A stretch of DNA of 64,000 bases from assembly GCA_003260075.1 (NCBI GenBank), contig QLIY01000339.1, forward strand, positions 53,121 through 117,120. Direction: 5' to 3'. The DNA is from Phallusia mammillata. Its lineage: Eukaryota; Chordata; Ascidiacea; Phlebobranchia; Ascidiidae. The position numbers and the translations under genes were made by a program. Positions 1-11,700 of the stretch are shown here, in pieces (positions within the stretch are counted from its first letter, which is position 1; each line of letters begins with the position of its first letter). The notes under the pieces were generated by a model. It was not told the DNA's origin and made no database searches. It was given only the letters and a program-made list of their open reading frames with translations.

Positions 1-3000
1 TACTTTGATTTAAACTTATTCCGGATTACAGAATAACTTCAACCTTTTCGCGGTCCCCCCAAAATTGCCTTACGGACCCCGAAAGGACCGCGGACCCAAG
101 TTTGAGAACCGGTTGTGTCTATTATGTTCCCTAGGGCTTTAATTCTTTCCAGGCTTTTATAGATGACGCAATTTTTAATTATGACAGTGGCGTGCTTTGT
201 TTCCTAGCAACGCAAGTGTAACCAAAATTGTGACCACTAGCGACATCTGGCGGCAGCCAAAATTAGTAAATTGATCAGAAATTAGGTCAATTTTTGTCGT
301 ATATTTACTGCTTTGATCCTAATGCCGTAAAATATTTTCTGAAAAAAATGTAGTCTAACCATAGCGCTTGTTACGTACACGACTTTGCAAGCTTAAAGCG
401 GGTTGCCTAACGAACTTCGTGCAGTCAATCATAGCGCTTGTTACCTGCACGACTTTGCAAGCTTACAGCGGGTTTCCTAACGAGTTTCATGCAGTCAACC
501 ATAGCGCTTGTTAGCTGCACGACTTTGCAAGCTTAAAGCGGGTTGCCTAACGAGCTTCGTGCAGTCAATCATAGCGCTTGTTACATGCACGACTTTGTAG
601 ACTTAAAACGGTTTTTCTAACGAGCTTCGTGCAGTCAACCACAGCGCTTGTTACATGCACAACTTTGCAAGCTTAAAGTGGATTTCCCAACGAGTTTCGT
701 GTAGTCAACTACATTGCGTTTGTTACATGCACAACTTTACAAGCATAAAACACGAAATTAGCTGAAATTTCGACGTGGAAAGCTGTATAAGTTTGAATGA
801 CATTTTAATGAGCGTATTTACAACACTTACTTACACTTCTTCGGCAAATAGCTTCGTTCAAATCAATCATTAACTAGCCTGATTATTCTCACTTGGTCCT
901 GTGCCGTTCTCCACATCTCACGCATTGTCTTTGCGCCAGTGCGAGTGAATGGTTTGTGTAAATAGATGAGACTCGGTTGGAATTGAGCTGGTAATACCTT
1001 GTGTAAAGCCAGAACTGGTTTGTCTTGGATACCAGGTTGTATACAGATTCAGTTCTTAGCTGAAACTTCTGGCTTCAGGTTTTGTAATAAAGGTTTAAAT
1101 TCAGCTAAGCGGTTTGTTTTATAAAATGTTGTTTGTTTAGACACAAGGATTACCTTTTCTTTGTTTTGGGAATGATGTTGTGTAGGGCAGTTCAAAAACT
1201 GTTGAATTGAACTGGGTATATTTTCGCTTGTTGAATGAAAAGTAGCGATACAATAGCACTAGAACAATCGCTAATCCGAAAATATCTGCATAATACACAT
1301 GGTATGTAGTGCAAAATATTAGCGGGAACGAATTTTGGATCATCGCTAAACGCGCTACATTTTAGGAGACTAGTTAGGTAGTGTTTAAGTTGCAGTATGT
1401 TTCGATGTAGCTAAATACTACCAATGCCACTTCGGCACTTGCACCTTAAACGCCTTAATGTTCTTGTATTTTTCATTATTATGTGAAACCTTTGCGGTGA
1501 TACGGTCTATACTGTTAAACATTAAACTAACTTTATAGAGGTTAACGAAAATATGGTGTGGTACAAGGCCGGTGTAATGTTAAAAAAGAAATGCATGTGA
1601 TAGCACCTTGTTGGTAATAACTCAAACTTATTGGACAGCAACCGATTTGTTTATACTGCAACCTGTTTACGTTTTTTTACCAGTATTAAACGTTTAGTAA
1701 AATGTGCGGGCAAAATGTTAAATACCCAAACCTTTTTGCGGTTTGACAGATAAAGCTATACGCATCCCTAAAATTAAAAAGTTACCTAAATGTATGTTTT
1801 TTTTATTGGAAACTGTCCAAAATAAACATACTCGTGCAATGCCTGGTTGTCGTGGCCACCTCAATAAATATAGATGACGTAACCATAAGCCACGTCATTC
1901 AGGGTGGTCATTAAAATCGTAGGTTACAATTATAGGCTCTGGTAATGACATTTTGGGCTGTGTCTAGCTTGACAGCAGAGTTGTAAACGGGCCTGCAATT
2001 GAAGCCCGAACTCGGCCCAAACCCGAATCGTTTTTGAGAAGCCCGATTAGGCCCGAAAATTTAATTGACAGCCTCAGAAAAGACCAAAACAACCAACACA
2101 ATAGACAGTTGGTCTCGAACAAGGCGTTTTGGGGCTGTTTGGCATTAGGTCAGGTCCAGCAACTGGTTATTTAGCTAGTTAAATTTATTTTTAAAACATA
2201 CTGATACAAAGTGTAAAACTCTGGTCGACAACTCTGGTTCACAGTATAAATCAGAACAGAAAGAGGGTCTAAATTTTATGGACCGAATGTGAAAATACAA
2301 AACTATAGTTTTATAGCCGTAAATTTGTGTCGAAACTGTCAATTGAACCCGAATACTTATTTTTTCCAGTGAACTACTGGGGCCTGCATAAAGGCAAACA
2401 CGGCTAACCAATACGTGCGAAGAATTTAAAATTACAAAGTTATTGTTGCAAAGATTAAACTCTGGCCAACTTTACTGGCATTCTTATAAAAACTTCCAAA
2501 CCCAAACACAATATGAACCAAAGGGAACCGTGCCCATTAAATATTCATACACGTAACTTAATAACAGGGATATCGTGTGAAACGGACCGTAAACGCCACT
2601 GTCCAATCAGAGGCTTAGTTCTACTTGATGTGGTAGCAGTGGCACTATAAGTCTTGCGATATAGGCTGGCAATGTTTTTGTGTTGTTAGGGCAAAATACT
2701 TTGAATTGATGTACGTGTTAGTAGTGGTCGTTTATGTTAGTGACTGTATCCAAATGAGTTTTTCAAGTTTTGCAGGATTTGTTCGTCTTTTTGCGTTTTT
2801 GCAAATTCCTATTTGATGTTTTGGGCTTGGGGACAAAATGTAGGTGTGTTATGAAAATGCTACAACCTTGTTTTTTATCTTATTTGTTCGAAGTGTCACC
2901 AGTCACTTATGCAGCTTAATTTCCCGTTTGTGTACTTAGCCTGTAAATTGTGGTGCAAAAGAGTTGCGAAAAGTGTTAAGAACCACTGGTTGTCTAATTT

Positions 3001-3384
3001 TAAATGCAAGTTTTACCTAAAAATAAGTAAATTCATTGATTGATTCTGTTACTTTGAAATTATTTCCCGTTGTCAGATATTTATTGTCATAAACAGTTAT
3101 TGTCAATGTGTATTCTAGGGTCTGATGCTGTTTGGTATAATTCTTCTCAGTAAACCAAACCAGATTTGAACTGCTAAATTGCTTGATTTTGACGAATTGG
3201 CGCCTTCAATGGGCCTGGAGTACTGTGATTTTTGACGAATTGTGCCCTTTATGTGCATTTTAACATATTTCTTTTTGAATTGTGACTCTGTAGATCTAAT
3301 TATAGCATAAGTATGTAGTGGATTCTAAACTGCGAACAGTTTCCTTTCTGCTGTGGTTATTGGGCATCGATTTAAGAAGTGAAA
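1..3384. other. Intergenic region with repeats, no supported gene
   Basis: No ORF here looks like a real exon. Bases 1 to about 113 resemble the end of an hAT-type element (a GC-rich 'cggacc' stretch followed by a terminus containing gagaacc). A 70-bp satellite follows at about 355-750 and is listed separately. Around 1960-2060 there is a GC-rich stretch with repeated 'gcccgaa' units that recurs near 38.4 kb. Around 3180-3240 lies a piece that resembles the 3' part of the SINE copies at 21.2 and 47.8 kb. The rest is AT-rich and shows nothing I can name. Confidence 0.5.
355..750 (+). repeat. 70-bp satellite array, block 1
   Basis: The unit starts with atagcgcttgttac and recurs at 361, 431, 501 and 571, exactly 70 bp apart, then at about 641 and 711 in more diverged form. 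Each unit carries gactttgcaagctta, a 'gcgggtt' stretch and 'cgtgcagtcaa'. This is the clearest array in the window, and its unit defines the plus orientation used for the other blocks. Confidence 0.9.
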
Positions 3385-3538
3385 ATGGCCGATTTGGCTG
3401 CTAGTCTGTTTGTTAACGTGGCTGATTTGCCTAAAGCACAACATCTTGGAACTATCAAACGCAAGGTAGCTGTTGTGAAGCAGAGAAAAGCTAAACAACA
3501 AGCACAAAAAAGCCACAAGGACGTAGGCTCTGTAAAAG
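3385..3538 (+). CDS. Possible first coding exon, product unknown
   Basis: An ATG in good context (gaaaATGGCC) opens 51 codons that end at a donor, AAAAG|GTAAGC, in phase 1. The peptide begins MADLAASLFV and turns Lys/Gln-rich (KQRKAKQQAQK). The codons look coding-like and the donor is strong, but I could not identify a downstream exon with confidence in the next 5 kb, and I do not recognise the protein. It could be the first exon of a gene with distant exons or a chance ORF. The opposite-strand ORF over the same bases looks like a shadow. Confidence 0.35.
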
Positions 3539-3599
3539 GTAAGCAATTCATTAATTCAAGAACTCATATATAACTCGATTTTGGCTTGCAACATCCAAG

Positions 3600-3680
3600 A
3601 GCTCGTTTAGCTCACTTGGTAAAACTACCAGCCACGGTATGGATACTGTCGTCGGTTCGAATCCCAGTGCGGTATAGATT
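3600..3680 (+). repeat. tRNA-like SINE fragment
   Basis: The stretch has a tRNA-type A box (tagctcacttggt) and B box (ggttcgaatcc) at tRNA spacing, but its ends do not pair as an acceptor stem. I read it as a tRNA-derived SINE head and not a working tRNA gene. Confidence 0.45.
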
Positions 3681-3844
3681 TTTTTTTATTACCGAGCATA
3701 CTTTTTAAGATACTATGCTTTGTTCTTTACGATAAGTCGTTTCGGACCTGTGTTTCCCTATTTTGATCAAGTAAATGTAAACGGGTTTGAACGCTTCTGG
3801 TACTGAGGTACCAGTTCATAGTTGTTAAATAATGGTCGAACGGG

Positions 3845-3995
3845 CGATCCCCTCTTACGAAGATGACATGTGCAACATACAAGGCAGGCAGCGGTGTTTG
3901 TGATTTGACTTTCGGCGGGCCTTAGTGGCTCCGTAGGTAGAATGCGAACCCACGGAAATCTACTGTCTTGGGTTCGAATCCCGTTCCATTTAATG
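3845..3995 (+). repeat. SINE copy with tRNA-like head
   Basis: A leader (gacatgtgcaacatac, then gcagcggtg, then gactttcggcgg) is followed by a tRNA-like module ending in gggttcgaatcccgt. The same leader plus module occurs at about 21040-21205 and 47690-47825, so this is a dispersed SINE family. Confidence 0.6.
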
Positions 3996-4899
3996 TTTCT
4001 TGTCTTCTCTGCTCGAATAATAGAAAGTTATCTGGTTCTGGGCATAGTTGTGCTTATATACATTTCCTCTTTGGTAAAATCCCGCTTTTGACTTCTAATT
4101 TTGTTCACTTTGTGGGCAGTGACGTGTTTTGTTGGAAAACGCAGTTATTCTGATGTTTTGTGGATCAATAAGTATGTATTTCTGCTAATATTTTAAGGCA
4201 AACATATTAAACTGTTAATTTTAACACCTATGGAATTTATTGTATTTACTACATATTTATCGTGGTAAATTTATTGCATACTAATTACCCTATGACTAGG
4301 CATTGGTGTTTAAAAAATTCACCATCATATTACCACGATAAAGATACCTCGTACTATAGTGGTTGTATGCCACAAGGTTAATATGCTAGACATGGCACCT
4401 CAATTTCGAGGTAGACCAAGACTTTGGTTTCGTCAATACAAGGTTGTCTTAGAAGCAGTTTTAACTCTTAAACTCCTAAATGTTATTGCAAGATGAAAAC
4501 GTTTTATATCTGTAACAGGACACGACTTTGGTGCGCATTCCGAACTGTAAAAGTTAAGAGAAGATGTTTTATCTCCTTTCAACCTTGTTTGTTTTGTTCC
4601 CTTTCCATCTGTCCAACCGCACTTAATGTTTGCTTCAGAAGTTGCCACTTTCTTGTGTTACCTATCCGTCGTCTTGGTCTCTTAGCCCCAACCATAATCG
4701 CTTATGTACATAAACTGTCAAGTGTTTGGCGTCTGCGCTGCTATTATGTACGTCAGTCCATTTGTGACATTAAAAAAAACGTTTGTTACGTAACACACAC
4801 AAAGTGGTGTTGAAGTTCAAATTGGCTTGGCACTCAAGATTTTTACATGAGGCGGACTGTTTGCATCTTGCCGCTAGATGATGCTGCTGAGGTATCAAA

Positions 4900-5320
4900 G
4901 CCAGTCACATTGGTCGTATCTGGGATTAGAACCACCAACCTTGCGATTGCAAGGCGGTTGCACCAACCACTGGGCCATTTTACAGGTCCAGCTGGGATTA
5001 GAACCACCAACCTTACGATTGCAAAGCGGTTGCACTAGGGGGGGGGGTAAGCCGAGCTGGAATAAGAACCACCAACCTTACGATTGCAAGGCGGTTGCAC
5101 TAACCACTGGGTCGTTTTAGCGGCTAAGCTGGGATTGAAACCACCAACCTAACGATTGCAAGGCGATTTCCATAACCACTATTACGATTGCAAGACGTTT
5201 GCACTAACCATTGGGTTAGCGTCGTAGCGGGGGTTAGACAATATAACTTTACGACTGCAAGGCGGTTGCAGTTAGTTATCTATGTGCCTGGGCTGGGATC
5301 AGACCATTGATCTATAGATA
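4900..5320 (-). repeat. tRNA-derived tandem array A
   Basis: Diverged units of about 65-71 bp read on the minus strand as tRNA-like modules. They have an A-box-like tggcccagtggttagtgc, a central ttgcaatcg and a B-box-like ggttctaatcc. Anticodon stems pair poorly, so these are not tRNA genes. A 10-G run at 5038-5047, probably a gap placeholder, sits inside the array. Confidence 0.7.
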
Positions 5321-7103
5321 AATTCCTTTGCTGCGCAAATTATGTGGGCTTTAATTTACCATATTTGGAAGATACACATCCAGGTTACTCGTAAACCGAC
5401 AAAGTTTCATTTCAAATGTGATTTTAACACGATTTAAACCCAACTCGCACTATGGAAACCACATTCAGCTAAAATAACACCTATTTTTCGTGGACCATTG
5501 TTGCGTTATAGAGCCTGCATTGTGACGCAAAGGTGTTCATTATTCTCGAATGTGAGATTGTCGCGAAAGCCCATTGTGTTGTTCGACTTTCGCTATCTGA
5601 AATCTAAAAGTTGGAGTGCCCTGGACACAATGCTTTCAAGTAGTACTTTAAGCTGTAGCGTGTACACGGGTGCTTGTTTAGCGGGCAAAAGCGTGGCCCC
5701 TGAATGTAACGTAACTGTCGCACTTGTAATTCATTTTAGGTTAGCTCGAGGTTTTTAAATTTGGAGATTTTTTTGCAGAACTTTCGAGGCATTTGGTACA
5801 GCTGATAATATTCTAAGGTGGAAATTTGCAAGCTAAGTCTTAAATGCATGTTCAAATTAAGGAATGACTTTTTAGTTAATTATGCAGAAAAGTATATAGA
5901 CTAGTGATTTACTAGGTTTTGCGACAAGTCGGAGACATATAAAATAATTATAAAACTTATATAAAGAGGAAAAATATTATTCATGAATTTGCATTGTTTC
6001 AGATTTATTGATATCACAGACGCAAGTTTGAAGAAAATTAGGTTTCGAAGTGAAATGAACAGGAACACCATAGGGAAACGTAACCCGAAAGAAGGGAAAA
6101 CTTAGGGAGGTTGAAAGTATAGAAAGGCAAAATACAAATAGCAAATGGTTCTTGAACATTTTATCAGCTAATGTAGGCCTAACTCTTTACTAACAGGTAA
6201 TCAGATTACACCAGATCCACAAGAGTCGAGCAAATCAACCCGATTACCAAGCCAGAAAAGATTCACCTATTGTGGGTTTCGAACCCACGAAGACACTCTT
6301 TTCGATACTTTTACACTGCTTAAAGCTCGTTAGGAAGACCACTTTATATGTGTTAAACAAATTTTATTTGTAAACGTAATTGGTCTGTAGAAAGAGACGC
6401 CTGTACTGGGTGTGACAGAGTAGTCATTCGTAAGAAACACACGGTTGTATTCAGTCTTGTAGAAAAACAGTGTGCTTAGTCTATCTTTAGGTTTTGATAC
6501 TGATTTGAAATTGACAGACTTAGACGTCAACAGATACAAGTATCAACAGGATTCAATATCATATGGTTTAGCGGGTTAAACGTCGACCTTTACGTGCTAG
6601 AAAGAGAACTGAAAAAAATATTCAGAAGGTTGATATACCAGAAAATCTTAGCTTTGCGGTTACGAAAGTTTCCTACCAAAACCTGTTTTACACCGTACAG
6701 AAAAAGTTGTAAAAGGGCTCCACAGATTAACTATACCCGAGCAGTTAATCATGGTTTAAGCTTATACTCAACCACATTTTACATCAGATATTTAGACTGA
6801 TTTACAGTAAGTTGATTAAAATACAAAAAACATTCCTTATTTACCAGAACATGTCCTTTTTCGTTTACTCATTCATATGGCATATTGCTTATCAGAATAA
6901 ACTTCAAGTCTGAATAAACTAAGGTTTATAACTGACGTCACTGATGACGTAATAACCGTGACGTCATGCCCGTGTTTCTGGAGTCAGTGGACGGTGAAGC
7001 CGACAGTCCTTGGTTGTGCAAGAAGTACATATGGGGACGGCTGCCACGTAAGGACAATAAAAAAATGTTTGTATGTTTTAACTTTGTATGTTTTCGGTTC
7101 TCT

Positions 7104-7371
7104 ATGGTTGACTGCACGAAGCTGGTTAGAAAACCCGCTTTAAGCTTGCGAAGCCGTGTATGTAACAAGCGCTATGGTTGACTGTATGAAGCAAGTAAGG
7201 AAACCCGCTTTATGTGTGCAAAGTCGTGCATGCAAGAAGCGCTGTGGTTGACTGCACGAAGCTCGTAAGGATACTCGCTTTAAGCTTGCAAAGTCATAAA
7301 CGTACCAAGCGCTATGGTTGACTGCACGAAGTTCGTTAGGAAACCCGGTTTAGGCGCAACAAGTCGTTACA
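7104..7371 (-). repeat. 70-bp satellite, block 2 (inverted)
   Basis: About four units of the 70-bp satellite in reverse orientation, each showing ggttgactgcacgaagct, 'acccgctttaagc' and 'caagcgctat'. Confidence 0.85.
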
Positions 7372-8703
7372 AAATGTAATACACAACCGTTCAATACATT
7401 ACAATGCGCGAACGAGGCTTAATATTACAGTTCAATTACTTATTTGAAGCGCCCTCTTTCAAATATCAAGTGGTGTTGCTTGTTACAATGTGCTAGCAAA
7501 TATACCAGTCTCACTTTGTAATAAACTTTGCCGAGTCGAAGTGATAATATCTGATATTAAAAGTTTCTTGTGTCGAAGTAAAAATGCAAGATAGACAATA
7601 CTGGAGACGGGGTAAGAATAGCTGCCTAAAATTATGTTGTGTGCTTCAAATTTTGCTTTTAGCTGCAGTTTTTTTATTCTGAGTGGCTAAAACTATGTCT
7701 AAATGTGACATGTTCTTTCAGCGTTTTTTTCTAGCCGTGTTTAGTGCAGTAAGTTATTTTTTAAAGTGGCACCGAGCGAACGAAAAGTAGCTAGCAGGTT
7801 AAGATCGCAAAATGTACCTGTTTTTCGTATGGGAAGTACATTTGTTTGCAAATGATACGCTTCTTACATGGAGACAATAACTGATGTGTAAAAGTGTTTA
7901 AGTGTTGTTTCAATAGTGATTAATATGTTAGGGTTAGCTAAATCCAAATACCTCTAATCAACTTATATTTTAATCAACAATACTTATAACCGCGCAATTG
8001 CTTTGTTACGACACTATCGCGAACAATTAGCAGCTCTGATTATTACGTCACTATCATCGTCAATTATGACGAATCACCGCGATTGTTCATTTTCCCACGG
8101 TTGGTGTTCGCCTGTCCGCCGCGATTTGGAACAGTTCCAATTGTGCGCTTTCTTACCTCGCATCCACTTAAACCCTGATTGGGATGTTTGTTTTAAGGAT
8201 GAGACGTACGTGCGCCCCGTTGTTATGGCAACTGACCGTCTATAAAACCTTGGTTCGGTGCGTGCAGGCGCAAGAAGATAGATTGGTCGTACAGTTGTGT
8301 ATGCTAGCATGTGCAGAATTTCGTTGTATTTTCTGAGTTGCAAGGTTTGGGATTAGATGTCTTGTTCAGTTTTGACCCAAAGTGCTGCAAAACAATAATT
8401 CCGAATCTGTGCTTTTGCTGGAATCTGACTTAATTGACCATTTGAGTCACCCAGTATTTAGAAGATTAGCATTTGATTTCGTTTTGTGGCTTCTCGTCTT
8501 AAAATTGCTTTCAAATCTTTATGAATGCAAAAAGGATTAAATACAGCATTCTACCACTGCGGTTATACAACCAACACTTTTGCACCTATATTTTTTTCAT
8601 TTATCAACATTCTAAGTGGTTGAGCCAAGAACAGTTTCCAATCTGTAAATTAGAGACCTTTCAAGACTTTTTCAAAGTTACTGATGCGCAGTAGTAAGCA
8701 GAA

Positions 8704-11700
8704 ATGCCTCACAGAGGTTTATTTTCAGTGGAGGAATTAAAACGTTCGTGTCCCCGACTTGTCAGTTATTCAGTGCCTGAAAAACCTCTTTGGAATCAGT
8801 ACATCCCTAAAGGTCAACGTGGGGTCACATTGCTCTACTCTGATTCGTCAAAATGCCCCGCTTGCGATGTTATCAAACATAAAAAGCCGAGCGTTTCCGA
8901 AATTTGCCGAAGAAGTCCGAAGTTGAGTGAAAGTTTCCGATGTTTACCGAATCATTCCGAAACTATAAATACTCGTAAAAATGCCGATTATGACCTTAAG
9001 ATTGATCTTGGAAGCTTATCGCAATGCGAAAGTGACGAGATTATTTCGTTTTCTCCTAAATTTGCAACGTCAAGTCCGAAATTTACAAGCTGTAGGACAA
9101 AAAGATGCAATTCTCCTAATATTTTGCGTAATGAAGCAATTTGCCCAGAACCTTTTCCAGTGACTAAATATGAACACATTGAAAGAGAAATTGAAACGCA
9201 ATGCGCACAAAGAATTAGTGCACCACACCAGCCTTACAAGTATGCAACATGCTTTATGTCGAAACCCTCTGTCAGTGTAGACTACAAAAGCACAAGAGGA
9301 CAGTTTTCAACGGGACAGAATAGAACAACTCGTCTCTATGGCATTAAAGAAGAAACTGATACGAAATCTGCCAACAAGATTTGTAACAGGCAAAACCACC
9401 ATGTCATAACCACGTCTGCAGCGCATACAGAAACTAAAACAAGTGTTGACATATTATCGGAACATAAAGATACAAAAACTAAACCCAATTATTCAAATTT
9501 CAACACCAATAATGTCTTGAATAAACAGAAAAGCTTTGTTGATGAAAAACTCAGTGATGTTGAGTTCAGTGATTTCGTTGACGGCTTAAAAATAGCAGAA
9601 GTTGACAGTAAATCTACGGACTGTACAAATAACAACCCACCGACTTTGGTTGTAAATCAAATTCAAGATTCAAATGTGACAAATAGAAGAGAGAAAAATA
9701 TTTCTACGGGTCTGAAAAATAACAGCGATCCAGTAGGGACAAAGAAAGAGCGCTCTCGGTTGGATGATGTGTCTAAAGATGATTTTAAAAAGAAAGCAAA
9801 AACTAAACCTGCTAAAACCAAGACAACATCCAAACGCAGTTTCACTCAGACTTCGTTTAACTTTTTCAGCAATCTCACTGTAACTCGCTTCAAAGACACA
9901 AAACCAAAAAAGAAAATGACCAAACCAAAAAAACAGACAAAGAAATCAAAACTGGGACTTCTGCGAGCGCTGATGACGTCATCGTCTACGTCATCGATTG
10001 ACTGTGACGTTTCGAGGCGAAGCAGGGCACGGGCGGTGTATAGAAACACCGAACTGTCTGAACTTAAAGCTATAAAGACAACGACACCTAATGGGCAAAA
10101 TAAACCTAATAGCTCGTCCGCTAAACGGCGCTCTGGAGCGAGGACTTCAAAATTAGTTTCATCAGACTCTCACAAGTTTGGTCGGGGCTCAAGGGTGAGT
10201 GACGTCACAAAAACCGAAGACGTCACGAAAACTGCTGACGTCAGTAAAAGCGAAGTACAATCACCAAAACTGTCTAACAACAATACGAAGGACTTAAAAT
10301 ATAGCGTATCAAATTTAAGGCCAGGACAAAATTTCTCAAAAGCTAAAGAAAATAACACAAAAACTAATAGTGGGTTCAGAAATAGTCAATCTGCATTAAA
10401 CAGATCCTCTGGGGCTTATAACGCGCAACCAATGAAGCAGTTTGCCACACCAGTTCAGAATATAGTCAGACCGATTGCAAGACCCGAATATCCATTTCCA
10501 CATCCGGGACACTTTCAAACGTTTAAGCTTCTTACACCGATTCAGTATCTCGCCGTGAAACAACAGGCTGTTTTGCATGAGCCAGTGAACCGTGACCGTG
10601 ACGTAAGCGCCTACGATAGCGTTCACGCATCGCTGCCTTTCAGGAATTTTCCGTGTTTTTCTGAAACTTGTGAATCCCAACCACTGATACCAGGTGAGTG
10701 TTTTATTGTTTCAGCCCAGTGAGTGTGTTTGACTTCGCTCAAACTGCTGCTGTTTTTGCTAGTACTCCACTTGAGTTTCATTTTACTTAATAGGCAGGTA
10801 ATTGTATTTGCTGAGAATATTAATTGGTTGACTTGACTGGGGTTGTTTTGTCATCATCTTTGTTAGCTGTTTTGACGTGGAATTACTTTTTGGGTGTTTT
10901 GTAAAATTCTGTGTGGATTTTTTTTCGCTTTGCACAAAGTGCTGCTGTTTCGGCTAGTGAGTTTTGAAACTTGAGTACTTTTCTTAGGTGAGTTTTGAAA
11001 TTGCTCAGGATATGAAGTTGATTTGACTTCATCGTTTGCTTTTTTGACTTGTCATTACTTTTGGGCGTTCTGTATAATTCTGTCTGGGTTTAACTTTGTC
11101 CAAATCGCTGCTGTTAGTATTTGGCTTGAATGCTTTACTTATACGGAGGGAAGCGTTTTGAGTATTGAGTTATTTACGTGATTGTGGTTGTTGATTGTTT
11201 AACTTTCATCTAAGGATCTTAGACCTGGCATAACTTATGGGCGAAGTTTTGTTGGCAGCATGAACTTTGTATGTGTAAAAAAGAAAATTTGAAGTAAAAT
11301 ATATTTCGCCTATTTGCATCTTACCAAAATTTTGCCGGCCAAACAAAATTCAGTTCATTTTATTTCGCCTATTGGACATACATACTGCTTCGAAAATCCA
11401 AAAACGCTTTAGAATAAGGTAAGCATCAAACCGAACTACCTAAAACCCGATATCTCATTAAACTGTAGCGAAGTCCTCGATCTTTTGTTGAAAAACGCAA
11501 TTTCACGCTTAATCGCCACCAGCTCTTGACAGTTTTATTACAAAACCCTGCGTGAAGGACTTAGAAGGGCCCTCAACTCTCTCACAGTGAAGATATAACT
11601 TACAACGTTTCGTCAGATTTATCGATTTGTTTCGCGATTTTCGAGTTGTTGACTGTGTAGAGATGAGATATGTGACATATTAATTGCCAACTGATGTTCG

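Larger units (their letters stand above)
3996..8703. other. Intergenic region upstream of the kinase gene
   Basis: Apart from the tRNA-derived array (4900-5320) and satellite block 2 (7104-7371), I see no supported gene. Short ORFs at 4493-4813, 5498-5758, 6594-6800 and 8003-8245 lack splice context and domain sense. A minus-strand tRNA-like B box (gggtttcgaacccac) lies near 6273. The kinase promoter probably lies in the last kilobase, but I cannot mark it reliably. Confidence 0.4.

Noticed and set aside
355-750. Regular 70-bp spacing that could suggest a CRISPR-like array
   Set aside because: The whole unit repeats with no unique spacers, and the genome is eukaryotic.
8003-8245. 80-codon plus-strand ORF and its opposite-strand partner
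   Set aside because: No splice sites, domain or composition to support either.
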